Positions 1 to 13,700 of a stretch of 64,000 bases of DNA are shown here, one piece after another. The stretch comes from Tachypleus tridentatus (lineage: Eukaryota > Arthropoda > Merostomata > Xiphosura > Limulidae), in the NCBI RefSeq assembly GCF_004210375.1, contig NC_134831.1, forward strand, positions 3,906,001-3,970,000, written 5' to 3'. The notes below the pieces were generated by a model that saw only the letters and a program-made list of their open reading frames with translations, was not told the DNA's origin and ran no database searches. The position numbers were made by a program, and so were the translations under genes. How positions within the stretch are numbered: position 1 is the stretch's first letter; each line of letters opens with the position of its first letter.

Positions 1-1190
1 GATTAAAAAAAATCCTAAAAAAAGACTAGAAACAGAATATCGCAACCCTTTTTCTAAATGTTGGAATTTTGTAACAAATAAATGCCTGCTTACAAATGAA
101 ACAGATAAATGTTTTATCACTAATATTTTTTGACAAATATTAAACATGAACAAGTTGGTGCAAGTTCCAATCTTAGTCAGCAAACTCATGTGGAACAATT
201 CCCAACTATTAGTTTGAAAGTCACCAACTAGCACTGAGATAAGTACAGAAACTTTAAGGCAAAGAACATTCTTTTATACAAAAAATCCTGCAGTTGATCA
301 TTTTTACACATATGTGAAACATATTCTATAAATAAAGCTTATATTTTTGAAATGAAGGTTAAATTAAAAAAACTGTGTTTAAAAAATCAGTCAGTGTTAT
401 ATACTTTTTCAGGACTATAATATTAAAAAATCTTGACAGAAAAGATAACAAGTAGAAACATGACCACTGCCAACTGGAACATTTTACTTAAAACATGACA
501 TTTTAAAACTTATACAAACACAGTAAAATGAGCTTACATAACACCAGATTCAGTACCAACTTCAATGATATCACTTTTATCTTACACATCAACAATTCTA
601 ATAAAATTCCTTCTTGTTCTTCTTAGTTTGAATTTCTCTACATCCTTTAAATATGTTTAACTGGTAAAAGTTTAAACTTTTATGAAAGGTAAAAAAATAA
701 CTTTATAAGAGACCCCCACAAACAATGCTATACCAAACCTTTACTGTTAAGAAGTGGTCCAAAGCAAAAGTTTCATTGAAGAATATCTTTCACATGAAAT
801 TCATAAGTAAAACAATAAATTACATAAATGTAACATTCTTCAAACATACTAAAAATTAATTTAAAATGCAGTTTCTTCCCAATTTCTTCTTTCTTAAATG
901 CAGAATATAAAAAACTAAAACAACAAATATTTACTTTTCAAATATGTTGAGCTGGTTTTAAACTTAGATTCACAATTAACTAACAAACATTACTAAAATT
1001 ACCCAACTGCAACTCAAAAAATGTTTAAGTGAAAAATCTACTCATCTCATATTTACAGTCCTTATCAAATTTGATTAAAGACTAAATAAAAAAATCAAAA
1101 CCCATATGTTACATTTGCAAATGGCTTGATTTTGGTGACTAAAATAAGAATACATAAGCTTCCTGAAATCAACTATGAAAGCACTTCAAG
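1..1190. other. AT-rich flank, nothing recognised
   Basis: AT-rich sequence with no exon-like open frame, repeat or RNA gene that I can identify. It lies downstream of SGSM3 on that gene's strand. Whether any of it is 3' UTR cannot be told from sequence. Confidence 0.5.
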
Positions 1191-1326
1191 AATGTATCAC
1201 AGGATGGCTGGTACGGGTATTATTACTTTCATTTACAAGCAGAGAACATCTTCGGGAAGGTCGAAATGTTGTTCTCTGCTTATCAATGAAAGTAATAATA
1301 CCCATACCAGCCATTCTGAGATACAT
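1191..1326. repeat. Near-perfect foldback (inverted repeat, about 58-bp arms)
   Basis: The left arm (from aatgtatcacaggatgg) and the right arm (ending ccattctgagatacatt) are reverse complements with only a handful of mismatches. A loop of about 15-20 bases around ttcgggaaggtcg separates them. Transcribed, it would form one long hairpin. The arm and loop resemble repeated tails I associate with Penelope-like or foldback elements, but that family call is inference. No transposase or reverse transcriptase lies next to it. Confidence 0.75.
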
Positions 1327-2169
1327 TTTTTTATTTGAAGTGGGTTTCTTGTCATCAAGAATTACTTCAATAATGTAGAATACATTAGGCAGAATGCAAT
1401 ACTGATAAAAGAAGTCACCACATCCTGTACACTAAACAGGGATTTATCCTAAATTATAAGCCAATAAGAGATTATTATGTATTGCAATTTTCTTTTTTCA
1501 TGTTGTTTTCAAACTAGAAACAATGCAGTGGTTTCTTTTATGCTATTAAAATCTGTCCAATTTAATTTATCAAACAATATTCTTAACACAATATTCTACA
1601 CTCAAGCTAGTCTTTTAATTATTCACACAAAGCAACAAAGTGTTTCATAACATTACCATGAATACACACATGTAAATCTCCAAGCAGAAAACACTAAGCT
1701 TCAAGATAACTCATAAATAATCACAGTTTTAAACAGTAGAAATGTTTGAACAGAATCAGTTTCATATTCATTCCTATAATTATTCCCACAACTTCTTAAC
1801 ACAGCATTTACAACTATGGCTGTAGAGCTAATTCTCATTAGGTGGAAACAATGCACAGGTTAAAAATACTTAGGAATACTTATGAAGTAAAATCTATACT
1901 GCAGCAGAAGCATAGAAGCTTAATATGCAAGTTTTCCTTCTAGAGAAACGATCACAACTTGTTTTATATGTTAGTTTAATGAGCTCTACAATAAAGTATA
2001 CAGAAAAAAATGTTATCTATATTATTTTTTCACATATAATTGTTCCAAGATAAGCACTTTGTTTATTCACTTTTTCAACTAAACATGTTAAATACAGATT
2101 GACACTGATCAATCCACTAATGTTCTAATATAATACAAAGTAACACTCAGCCCTTACAAATAATGTTAG
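1327..2169. other. AT-rich flank, nothing recognised
   Basis: No coding or RNA signal seen between the foldback and the minisatellite. Confidence 0.45.
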
Positions 2170-3607
2170 TACTGATTGGCACAATACAGAGATAATCTAC
2201 TGTTCCTGTTAGTACCACTTGACACAATAGAGATAATCTCCTTACTGTTCCTGTTAGTACCACTTGACACAATAGAGATAATCTCCTTACTGTTCCTGTT
2301 AGTACCACTTGACACAATACATATAATCTCCTTACTGTTCCTGTTAGTACCACTTGACACAATACATATAATCTCCTTACTGTTCCTGTTAGTACCACTT
2401 GACACAATACAGAGATAATCTTCTAACTGTTCCTGTTGGTATCACTTGACGCAATACAGATAATCTCCTTACTGTTCCTGTTGGTACCACTTGACACAAT
2501 ACAGAGATAATCTTCTAACTGTTCCTGTTAGTACCACTTGCCACAATACAGATAATCTCTTTATTGTTCCTGTTGGTACCACTTGACACAATACAGATAT
2601 TCTATTTACTGTTCCTGTTAGTACCACTTGAAACAATACAGAGATAACCTCCTTACTGTTCCCATTAGTATCACTTGACACAATAAAGAGATAATCTTCT
2701 AACTGTTCCTGTTAGTACCACTTGACACAATACAGATAATCTCCTTATTGTTCCTGTTAGTACCACTTGAAATAATTCAGATATAATCTCTTTACTGTTC
2801 CTGTTAGTACCACTTGACACAATACAGAGATAATCTTCTAACTGTTCCTGTTAGTACCACTTGAAATAATACAGAGATAATATCCTTACTATTCCTGTTA
2901 ATATCACTTGACACAATACAGAGATAATCTCCTTACTGTTCTCATAAGTATCACTTGACACAATACAGAGATAATCTCCTTACTGTTCTCATAAGTACCA
3001 CTTCACACAATACAGAGATAATCTTACTGTTCCTGTTAATATCACTTGGCTCAATACAGAGTTAATCTCTTTACTGCTCCTGTTAGTACCACTTGACACA
3101 ATACAGAGATAATCTCCTTACTGATCTCATAAGTATCACTTCACACAATACAGAGATAATCTCCTTACTGTTCCTGTTACTATCACTTGGCTCAATACAG
3201 AGATAATCTCTTTACTGCTCTCATAAGTATCATTTCGCACAATACAGAGATAATCTCCTTACTGTTCCTGTTAATACCACTTGACACAATACAGATATGA
3301 TCTCTTTACTGCTCCTGTTAGTACCACTTGACACAATACAGAGATAATCTCCTTACTGATCTCATAAGTATCACTTCACACAATACAGAGATGATCTCCT
3401 TACTGTTCCTGTTACTATCACTTGGCTCAATACAGAGATAATCTCTTTACTGCTCTCATAAGTATCATTTCGCACAATACAGAGATAATCTCCTTACTGT
3501 TCCTGTTAATACCACTTGACACAATACAGATATGATCTCTTTACTGTTCCTCTTAATACCACTTGACACAATACAGAGATAATCTCCTTACTGTTCCTGT
3601 TAGTACC
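2170..3607. repeat. Minisatellite, 45-47 bp unit, about 31 copies
   Basis: The unit reads ctgttcctgttagtaccact followed by tgacacaatacagagataat and ctcctta. The first five or so copies are exactly 45 bp apart (tgttcctgtt at 2201, 2246, 2291, 2336 and 2381), so open frames through them are an artefact of the period. Later copies drift to 47 bp and split into subtypes (cctgttagtacc, ctcataagtatc, cctgttactatc with ggctcaa). A block of five units repeats at a 235-bp spacing (3066 and 3301), which is a higher-order repeat. Confidence 0.93.
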
Positions 3608-4049
3608 AACAGATTATTTTACATTATAACATCATTCATGAAAAATTACACATGTCCTTCCTCTTTATGAAAAACTATACAAAACTTGCTTCAAGTCAAT
3701 ATTAAAAAAAAAAGAGAGAAAAACATACCAAGGATATTTAATTTGGTATAAATATTGGTTTTTGAGATCTGTGGCAGTAACCATATGATTACTCAAAAAA
3801 TCATGCAACAATTTATACAGATATGAGTTATCAGTGAAGGTGTTTACAACCAATGGATATCCTGGATGCTATCAGTGAACACAGTCTTCCCAGTTTCTGA
3901 TAAAATTATTAGAATTAGAAGGTTTACATCTTATAAACCCTGCTAAGATAATCAGATATAAAGTATTTAATATTTTGTCTCTTTACTATAAAACCTTTAA
4001 AATTGAAATAAACACACATATATATGGGAAGAATATTTATTTTGTTTAT

Positions 4050-4342
4050 ATAAGCAGGGTTAAAATTGATATTGATGCTGTGCTTTGTGATAAGCCCCGT
4101 GGATTTGCATGTGATTGTTCCAACACTAAGTTTTTACTTCAGGAGGGTAGTAAAGATGACAAAGCCTTTGTTAGTCCCTGAAAACAAAGTGTTTTGAAAA
4201 CTGTTAACTTGCATGGGATACCACCAATTACACGTAAGTATGAACAAATAACGCTTCGAAAAGTGACTTTCTCTGATGAACAATTTGTGTCTATGACTCA
4301 TGACATTAAGTTTAACCTAAGTTTGTCTATAAGACAGTTTTA
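4050..4342 (+). pseudogene. Unidentified coding relic interrupted by one stop
   Basis: The plus strand reads VKIDIDAVLCDKPRGFACDC and continues with SNTKFLLQEGSKDDKAFVSP, then a TGA at 4179-4181. The same frame stays open for about 53 more codons (KQSVLKTVNLHGIPPITRK, then EQITLRKVTFSDEQFVSMTH) to a TAA near 4342. Base composition is less AT-rich than the surroundings and the residue mix looks protein-like. I do not recognise the family. An old transposon or retrogene fragment is the likeliest source. An acceptor-like tataagcag stands just before it, and a perfect gtaagt donor-like site lies inside it near 4233. Confidence 0.35.
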
Positions 4343-5165
4343 AGCATGCGATTCTAGCACTAGGAACCATTACGTAACTGTCAAGCAAAAAACACTTTTA
4401 TATAATGTTCACTGTTCGTATGATCTTTTCCGACAAAGATTATAATAGTATTGACTAGATAAGTGGTTCCCTCCATCAATTTAAAAATATATATATATAT
4501 TAATATTGCATTTCATGGTTGTTCTAGTTTAAAATGAAGTAACCAAACCAAAAAGTGTCCACTTTGTGACATTTCAGAAACAGGAATTGTTGAGTCAATT
4601 TTAAAATAATATGAACTGATAAACTATTATCCTTCTTGAAAATTACACAAACTGTATAATTTGTCACTAGTGATTATTTTCATGTAGTATATCAAAAATA
4701 ATCTTTAGTAAAATTAAAAGGAGTTATAAAAGAGTTCAAATTGATAAAAATTACAAGTTTGATAGAATTTTGAAGCAAAATTCACCAGTATTCTTCAATA
4801 CTCATATACAGTACAGTTTAGTTTCAGAGTTAACTGAACCATATACCCATAAAGCAATTTTTTAAAGTATATATGAATTTTTTTGCAATCAACATGACAA
4901 CAATGTAGAAAGAACAATATTCTACACAGAAAACAAGTGTCTAATGAAAAGAATCTTTAAAAAGCAAACTTTTAAACTTTACAATGAATAACTATAGATT
5001 TTATCTTCTGAAGGAGCCATTAGTGCCACTGTTTATATTGTAATGATCAGACAGTTTATTTAACAGTTTGGCCCCTCGTCTTACAGAATATTAAACTGAC
5101 TAAGCATAAATAAAACAACAGAAAAAGAAAGACATATGTTTCAAAACTTGGAAGCAATGATTCTG

Positions 5166-5258
5166 AAATGTATGATTCTTCAAATGATTACATGGCTAAC
5201 ACCAGATAAATAAATGTATGATTCTTCAAATAATTACATGGCTAACACCAGATAAATA
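5166..5258. repeat. 46-bp tandem duplication
   Basis: Two adjacent copies beginning aaatgtatgattcttcaaat at 5166 and 5212 are almost identical. This is a recent short duplication. Confidence 0.85.
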
Positions 5259-6953
5259 ATGTGCATTTCAGTGCTGATAAACTTTTCAGTCTTCATTCAG
5301 ATAATATGATACAAAAGTACTGGTATGCAAGAATTAAAATTACTATAAAGTTAATTACAGGAAAAAAATACACATAATTAATACTTGGCCACACCCTCGG
5401 AAGTGTCATTACTATCTTCTACTAAACACAGCAGTCTTACTAAAATGACTAGATATATACTCACAGATTGGAATTTTTACCACTGTTTTTATAAAAATAA
5501 TAGAATTAAAATAAATCATCAATTGTTATATTGACATTCAACTTGGACATGTCCTTTCTTTGCACATAAACTTTGAGAACATTACATATCATATAATTTA
5601 CCATAAATGCACATGACAAACACATTTCACATCAAACTCTATTAGACTGTTCAATATGCAAAACGAAAGTCAGTGGACAACTGAAAAGAAACTAGCAGTT
5701 ACTGATTATATGTTCCATTTGGTAACTGTTTCATTGGTCACAAAGCTTAAGTTTACATACACAAACACACTATCATATTCAGAAACATACTTGCATGTTT
5801 CACCATGTTATTTGTAATCTACATGCAGACCTCAGCAATCACTGTTTAACCTGTGATGATTCTCTTACAGCTCATGACATACATCTACTTTCCACAAAGC
5901 TTCACATATTCAAACATGAAAACAAACAAAATTGTTCAAGTAACTGCACGTGCATATCAAAGTATCCATTCTAGTAGTTTTGACTAAAATTGCAATCTTT
6001 TAACTCCTTGATGTATCATACTTTAAATGTTGGACATCCAAGTAACTGTGGTTCAGGATACAGAAAATAAACCATTGTCTCAACAATGCTGTTTATCTTT
6101 ACTTGGAATCTGTGTACAAGTTATTAATCTGAAATTGTGAAAGTTTAGGCTCTTAGAAACAACCACTGTCAACTGGACTTGCAGCACAGTTGTTTCTAAT
6201 GAAAATATAAGCTAAAAAGTTGTAGCAGAACCTAAAATCACTAGACTATCTGAAGTTAGTATTTCTTATATTCAAAATAGTTTTGGTGTTCTTGTACACG
6301 TGGAGAATATACAAGGAAAATAAACTTACAAGTGATAGGAAGCTTTGGGTTTGTTAAGCCTTAAAGCTATAATCAGTTCATTCCTCTAAATTTCCACAGA
6401 AATTTAACTGGTGTAAGCACTAGGTATAAGATATATATCTTTTATTTCCAGCACATTGTGACACACGTGAACTTAGTATAAAGTCCCCAGAAAGCACAAG
6501 ATCAGACGAAAAATAAAGCTGATGGTTAATAGGCTATTCCAAAGGTCACTGACAGTTAACAGCCCAAACATGGGACTAGATTTAGGTTTAAGTATCCAGA
6601 TTGGCCTAAACTAATTATTAGACAGATAAGAAGTTGTATAATGAGAAACCAGATTTATGGTTAACTGTCCAGATGTAAACAGACTAAGTATCAATAAAAT
6701 AAATAAGGATGGAACACTAGTTTTATGGTTACAAAACCAGATAAGACAGAGCCAAGCTAAGGATTGATAAACTAAATAAAGATCTGCATGATGGATGCAA
6801 CTGGTTAGACAAAATAAGGCTAAAGATAAATAAGCTAAAAGGGAATTAATGTAATGGCTATTAAATCATTATGCGGGTCCAGACTGATGGCTAAAAATCT
6901 AAATGGTAAAGAAATTGACAGGAAATAAAAAAGGATGGAGGGGTACAGTAGTC

Positions 6954-6975
6954 TATTATTATTATTATTATTATT
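6954..6975. repeat. (ATT)n microsatellite
   Basis: Uninterrupted trinucleotide run of about seven units. Confidence 0.9.
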
Positions 6976-7336
6976 GATATCCATATTTTTTACAACAAAC
7001 AGGAGAAAGCAAAGACACAAATTACACCATCATATCATCTTCATAGTCTTCACAATACTTCTGAAGAAAAAAAACACAACTGGATTCTCTTCAACATTAC
7101 CTCATGCTGGTTCATTTTTTACTTCTTTGTGTACAAAGAAATTCACATAAACAAATGCTTAACAATATCTAGTGCAGCACCTCATAAAAGAAATTATATG
7201 ACTAGTGACAAGTGGTCAGCTTAAAGTCTTGTCTGACATGTATATTACAATTGCAACAAAACTCAAATACCTGAAAACATATCCAAAAGTGACTAGTTAA
7301 TGAATTATACCAACCCCAGTATTATAAAATGTTTTT

Positions 7337-7634
7337 CACAAATCCCAAGAGAATATGTGGTGTTTGACAACAATAGTTTTTTAATGTTTCTTGAAAGGGA
7401 TCAGTGGGTGGCTGACCAATGACTAGTCTACTGGTCCCATCTGTAGAACCCCCCTTCCTTTCTTAACTGTCACAAGTCCCAGGAGAACAGGTGATGTTTG
7501 ACAACAATATATTTTACTGTTTCTTGAAAGAAATCACTTGGCAACTGACCAGTGACTAGTCTACTGGCTCCATCTTCAGAACCAGACCTTTTTCTTAACT
7601 GTCACAAGTCCCAGGAGAACAGGTGATGTTTGAC
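7337..7634 (-). repeat. 132-134 bp tandem duplication covering the end of the SGSM3 coding sequence
   Basis: Copies start at 7337, 7471 and 7603 with cacaa(a/g)tccca(a/g)gagaa. The third is partial and is the real end of the SGSM3 reading frame. On the minus strand each copy encodes [10 protein letters not shown] plus TGA (VKHHIFSWDL in the farthest one), followed by about 100 bp of 3' sequence. Copies two and three are identical over the coding part; copy one is diverged. So the 3' flank carries two extra copies of the last ten codons and stop. Confidence 0.85.
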
Positions 7635-7734
7635 TAACATGTCTCTAACTCCTTCTTTAAGTGGTTGCGACAACTCTCTTTTCACAGGAATCTCCCAGTC
7701 TGGATTGAGGTTGAAAGCAAATTGAGAAAGCAAC
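7602..7734 (-). CDS. SGSM3: SGSM3 exon 19 (last coding exon)
   Basis: Acceptor ttcttgagcag, entered in phase 2. Encodes the end of the RUN domain: [20 protein letters not shown], then [20 protein letters not shown] and DL-stop. The C-terminus matches the vertebrate protein nearly residue for residue, so the stop is secure. Confidence 0.9.
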
Positions 7735-10700
7735 CTGCTCAAGAAAAAAAAACAAAATTATCAAAAATGATAAAGGTCAAACTAGTTAGCAAACATCTAA
7801 GACAATTCTACAAATGATATATCAGTGTTATCAAAAAAATATCTACAATACTGAATAAATCATAGCACTGTGGTTGGGCCTAAAAACATCATAACAATTC
7901 CATCTCTCACATGATTAGAACACAGATAAACATGGCTGCTTACTTTAATATATAGCCATGTACACACCAATCTAAGTTATGACTGGAGGAACTGGTATTT
8001 CACCTTTGACATTTAACATTTTAAACAGATGACTAACACTGTGACAGTCTAGAAACAGATGTATTAATAATTACAAATTGGCAAAATTTCTAAATGACTA
8101 AACAAGAACTGAGATTGCAAGACTGATCTTAACTAAATCTAATAAATAAATAAGATTAATTTAACTTAGAAAATGGGGAAATGGAATCTTGGAAGCAACT
8201 ACTTGAATATTCCACATGAAAAGACACAAATAACTACAAATGAGATCTCTAAGTCGTATACATGATCAAGAATAGTTTAAGCTTAAAATGAGGCTAATGA
8301 ATCACACTCACGTAACAAAATCTAATATAAACTAGAAACAACACTGTTGAATTTTGTACAAGAATTAAGACTTAAGAAATAAATAAATAAATTTTACTTA
8401 TGACCAAAGTGAGTTAGAACTTAAATGGAGGCTAATGTATTCTACTTTTTAACTATGACTGTTAGACACTGATTGTTCCATATGCCCTGTTTGGATGTAC
8501 AAGTGTGAAATACAAACAATAAATAATAGGAATGACAATGGAGCACCAAACCATCCAATATATTTTTTTAATTCACTGGAACACAAATAGATAAAATACA
8601 CTTGTCATATTTCAAAGCAACAAGAGGAATGATTATTTTATATTCAGAGAAGCAATCAGGTGGAAAACAGAAGATATAACAGAGAGAAAGTTTCAGCAAT
8701 TGGATGAGAATGTTTAAGGTCAAAGACAAGAGAAATCTTCAATACCACTTTGGTTATCTAAAGTGTGAACAATCAAACAAACAACAACACTGAAATTTCT
8801 TAATGCACTTGAACAAGTCCTACATAGCAGTTTAAAGCATTAGATGAAACAAATTTTAAAAATAACTTGATATTCGTGAAGATCTGTACCTCCTCCTTTT
8901 ATGTACTCACAGATGTGACACTTACCTTAACTCACATTTGATTTGAACCCAGCCTGGACTATTAATGAAAGACCAAGTGTGGTACATTTTCTGTACGACA
9001 TGCATGCAGGAACAGAGAACTTCAAACCACAGATGAAGCACTTGTTCACTGTAAAAAATCATAAGCCATAAAAGAGATACAAAAATCATAAACACAATAC
9101 TCTCTAAGAATTAATTAAACTAGCAGAGAAGTAATAATCATGTCACAAACAGTATGATGAAATTATTTCTTTCAAATAACTCTTCAAACTTTGAAATACT
9201 GAAGTAAATAAACTGTTTAAGGGAAAGCATACTATACTCGTCTATGACAACAGATTATAAACAGTTTTTTTGTATCCCCCTCTCCTGAAAATTTGACAGA
9301 TTTACGATACGAAAATCTGGAGTTTGATTCTTCAAAGTGAACAAGGTGCAGAAAGTCCATTTTATGGCTGTGTACTAAACAGACATAGTTGTTTGCATTT
9401 TTAGTTGATAGAGATCTTACTTGGTAAACTGGACTTGTTTTTATGATGTACAGTAGACTGAAACCATCCTACTGACATACTTACATGATCAAGACAATGT
9501 GTGCTCTTTAAGTAAGAATTCTATTATACATCCAGTTTTACTTTTGTAAAAACTTCTGTAATTAGAAAAGATTTAAGGAAAGTCAAATTATAAATACTCA
9601 GATTATTGATTTTCATTTCCGATGCTAAACATTTTCTACTGATCCTTTGTGCTTTAGAATATTGTAGGACTAACCATGTCTTGTAAGTGAAAATGAATAC
9701 TTGAACACTATGTAGTACAAATATATTTCAATACAAGCTCACTGTAAAGGTTTTTACTGTCTCTAGCTACAAAGTCATCATGACTAAATGAACTAAGCCT
9801 GATTCCAGCTTGTGATAAGCTACTGAGTAAGTAACCAAAAACACTGATGCCTACTTGAAACATTTTTTGATTATTCCAATAAAATTACAGTATGTATACG
9901 GCAATGAAGTATATATAGATATGAATATCACTGTTCCACAACATTCTGACATAGAATAGCATCAGATCTACAGATTAATGCTACCTTTATGATTTTAATT
10001 ATAATATCACATCCATAAAAATACTTACTTCAAGCCAATACATATAAGGGATCGCAACTTAACATCCATCTGTGCATGTGCTGCATCGTGGGATAGATTA
10101 ACAGCCTGTACAGCCTGAAAGAAATTTCAGTTGATAAAACCAAGGTTCAATAATAATACATGTAATTCTACTTAGAGCATTACTCTGAGTTATATTCTTA
10201 AAACTCTCTCTTTAGACAGTTTCTAGCTCAAAGAAAAAAATCTTCAATACAAAGAACTGTACAAACAAATGACTATCTATATCTAAAAACACATAGCTTG
10301 AGTAAACACTTTTTTTGTAGCAGTAACATAGCAGCTTATAGAATGGCTGAATATTTTTGTTTTTCAAGTACAAATGTTTAACTCATAGCTCCATGATCTC
10401 CTGATTTATTTGAGATCTAATTACAGATTTGAACTCAGGATTCAAACCCTTTTAACTGATGTATTTGACAATGCTCAAGGCCTCACAGGTTAATTTACTC
10501 TAATTCTTTCTAAAATATTTTTCAACTTCAGGATAGGTTACTAGAGATCCTAATAAAAAATAAAACTGAAATGGCATATGTACACTGCATGTTTGATATT
10601 GCTGATACATGGAGATATAGCTATGACAAAAAATGTAAGGTCTTGTAGATCAAGTTGCTCTAATCCTGCCTCAGAGAATTTCAAGTGGTGTGGATACTGA

Positions 10701-13700
10701 GAATTCCCTCTTGTTAAAGTACATTCATTGCTACTAAATTCTCTCACATTAGAAATAGAATTCACTAACTTTTCAATTCTTTTAAATGTAAGATTCTATG
10801 AAAGAAACTACCATGAGTACAGACTTACACGGTACAAAATTTCCTCTGGTGTTAGAACTTTGCCATCTTCGTCAAGCCTAGGATTGGAAATTACAAAGAA
10901 ATATTAGTTAAATGTTGTAGGGATGTGTTAAAACAAAGTAAATAATGAATAATATTTTAATTCCAAAACAGTTGTGATTTTATGAAAAAGGGCTACAGTG
11001 GTTTAAACTCAATTCTCTTTAAATGCAGGTACTAAGCTGAGTCCAGTCCAGTCCACAATCCAACAAATTTTTCCAACTTAAACACACTTAATAAAATATA
11101 AGTATTAGTAAGTTTATGGGTTTATCTTTTCCTACTTTCCCCAGCACAATAAATCCACAAAGTTTCTATATTATTACTAACCTTTGCACTATGTTTAAAA
11201 TGATATTTCAAACAGTGTATGTAAAGTCACACTAACTTGTTTGATACAACTTAAATAATGTATAAAATGAGCTTACAGAAAGATGAAATAAATATTGAAT
11301 TTTAACTATCATATATAACAGGTGTAGTAAAGAATATATACTACATCAAATGCAACTTTACAAGGAAAAATACATGCTAGAACAGGACATTTATAAAGAA
11401 TATTCTGTATCTAAAACTAATGAATCTTTTTACCAACACAGGTAAATATTCCTGGTCACATTTACAAATTTTGTATCCAACATTAATGGACTTGTTGGCC
11501 AACAGTCCTGGTATCATAAAGAGTGACTGTCTCTCAATACAGATTTTTTTTGAATAAGATTCAGCATAAAAAGTGTGTTGTCATGCCACTAGCTGTTACA
11601 TTATTGTGACAGAAGGTTAAAGTTTGACAGCTACTACTATGGTTGTAAACACAAGGAAAACTACATAAAACAATAGTATATATATTTAGGATAAAACTGA
11701 CAGATGAAATTCAGTCATAAAAACAATTAAAATAAAAAGTTTCTCAAAGACAACTATTTTCTACACACTGATAAAAAAAATGAGTTTATTCTAAGAGTTT
11801 TCTTAGACTTAAGTAAAAACTTCAAGTTTGGTAGCAAAATTAAAATTTGCACAAATTGTGGTATTTGTATTAAATATCACTCAATGATACTGTAATAATG
11901 GTCTATCAAGTAAATGATATAAAGGTAGCACTGATGTAAGTTCTTATAGTATATCTTAATCATAAAAACTTATCCTTTAAAAACACCTATCACAAACCCA
12001 ATCTTTACAATATAAACAAACTTCCCAATGAGTATATTTATCTATATTCAATAAAATGAGATTAAATCAGAAGGGAAAAAAAATCATTGAATTTATGTGA
12101 AAGAGAGAGAAGTTATTGCAAATAAACAGATAAAATATATAACTTAAAAATTCAAGTTATTTTTTTAAAATGAGTTGCATTTTACTCTGAAAACAATCAA
12201 TTAAAAAAAACCTATATTATAACGGCAAGTTTTAAAAACTGAAATGTGTTAATTTATAAAAAAAACATTAAAAAGTTCTAATGACTCCTACAAGGTATCA
12301 AATTAATGTGTTATTAGTATTAAATGCTTTTTTGTGCATGAATGCATTCCAATTCTAAAACACTTGTAAACGTTTTAACCATGTAAACTAAGTAAAGGTT
12401 TAATGACTAGTATCCTACCTGAAAGTCTTACAAAGCACCAGCCTTGAGTAAACAGAATTGAAATCTTTCTCAACTTCTGTATTAGCCACCTAAGTATCAA
12501 ATGAAACCAAAACTTAAATAATTTTAACACCCAGACTTTTGACTCATTTTTATAACAATGTTTCAAACTCAGAATATCCAGAGGTTTATTTCATTCTGCT
12601 GTTCTGACATTCTGTAGAAAAAGTATTTTGCATAAAAGCTCAAGTTTATCTTAAAAGCTATTGACGATCATCAGTAACATTCATTTTCATCCTAGGAACT
12701 GACTATGAGAATTATTTTTGTAACAACTACCTGAAGCCAGGTCCTATGTGTGATGTAGAGGATGGTAACAAAAACTACACACACAGCAGTCTTCATGATT
12801 TTGTCTCTTTGAATGAATTATATATTTTTACTGTTAGCCTTCAAAATGCAGCTTAAACATGTGGATAGATTTTATTCATTACATACCTTAACAAATTACA
12901 ACATGTTTTACACTGCTCCCTACCCTTTACAAAAACAATAAACAAGTGAAACGAATACATCATATAGTACAAAAACTTCAGCAAAACAACTACAGTACAA
13001 ATATACTTCATCCAAAGGACTCTAGTTATTCATAAACTCAAATGTTATCTTAATATCAAGCTGCAGTCACTATTCTCAATATGGAATTTTTATTTTGAAA
13101 TATATATATATACCTACACAATCGACTTATTGACCTAACGAATACTATATACTGAATAAAATGTTTTATATTATCCAACTGCTTTTCAATGAAGTGTTAG
13201 ATAAATTGTTTTAGAAGCAAAATTAAGTTGAAAAAGTAACTGTTTTTGATATTTATCATATCAAAAGATTTTCTATTTACATGTAAAACACTTCAAAGTG
13301 TGAATAATTCCAATCCTCTAAGATTACCATGTATCGATTTAGTAATGCTTAAATGAACTAGAACATTTAAAGAATAAAGCTAATAAACAGCTACTTGTGT
13401 TCCAACACTTAACTTCAAGAAAGGAAACAACATGATACATTTTTTTAAACACTGCAAGCTGTCCACAGGAAGCCACCAACACAAAACTTAGAGCATAAAA
13501 ACTTCAAATATTTTAAAATGAATTTATCCTCTTATACAATTGTACTGGTCAAAATAACTGTTTTGACTGCATTATTTGTAGTATGATAAAACAAAAAGTA
13601 ACATTATATACAAATAAAACAATTATGTTTAAGGCATGTCGGTGCACATGGTCTTCCACAGGTGTATTGTCCCTGATTTTGAAAACTTTTAACATTAAAC

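Larger units (their letters stand above)
4343..7336. other. 3' flank of SGSM3, mostly featureless
   Basis: AT-rich with no supported coding exon. On the minus strand an AATAAA (plus-strand tttatt at 6441) sits about 1.2 kb beyond the SGSM3 stop and is one possible poly(A) signal, though such hexamers are frequent in this composition. A vaguely repetitive stretch (about 6490-6850, with recurring gataagctaaataa-like and agatttatggttaa-like words) may be an eroded tandem repeat. Confidence 0.4.

Noticed and set aside
1230..1290. Hammerhead ribozyme in the foldback loop
   Set aside because: The required CTGATGA and GAAAC core elements are not both present; only a general resemblance remains.
2147..2681. 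Open frames on both strands in the minisatellite
   Set aside because: They follow from the 45-bp unit length, a multiple of three, and close as soon as the unit length changes.
2170..3607. CRISPR-like array
   Set aside because: Units are contiguous without unique spacers and the genome is clearly eukaryotic.
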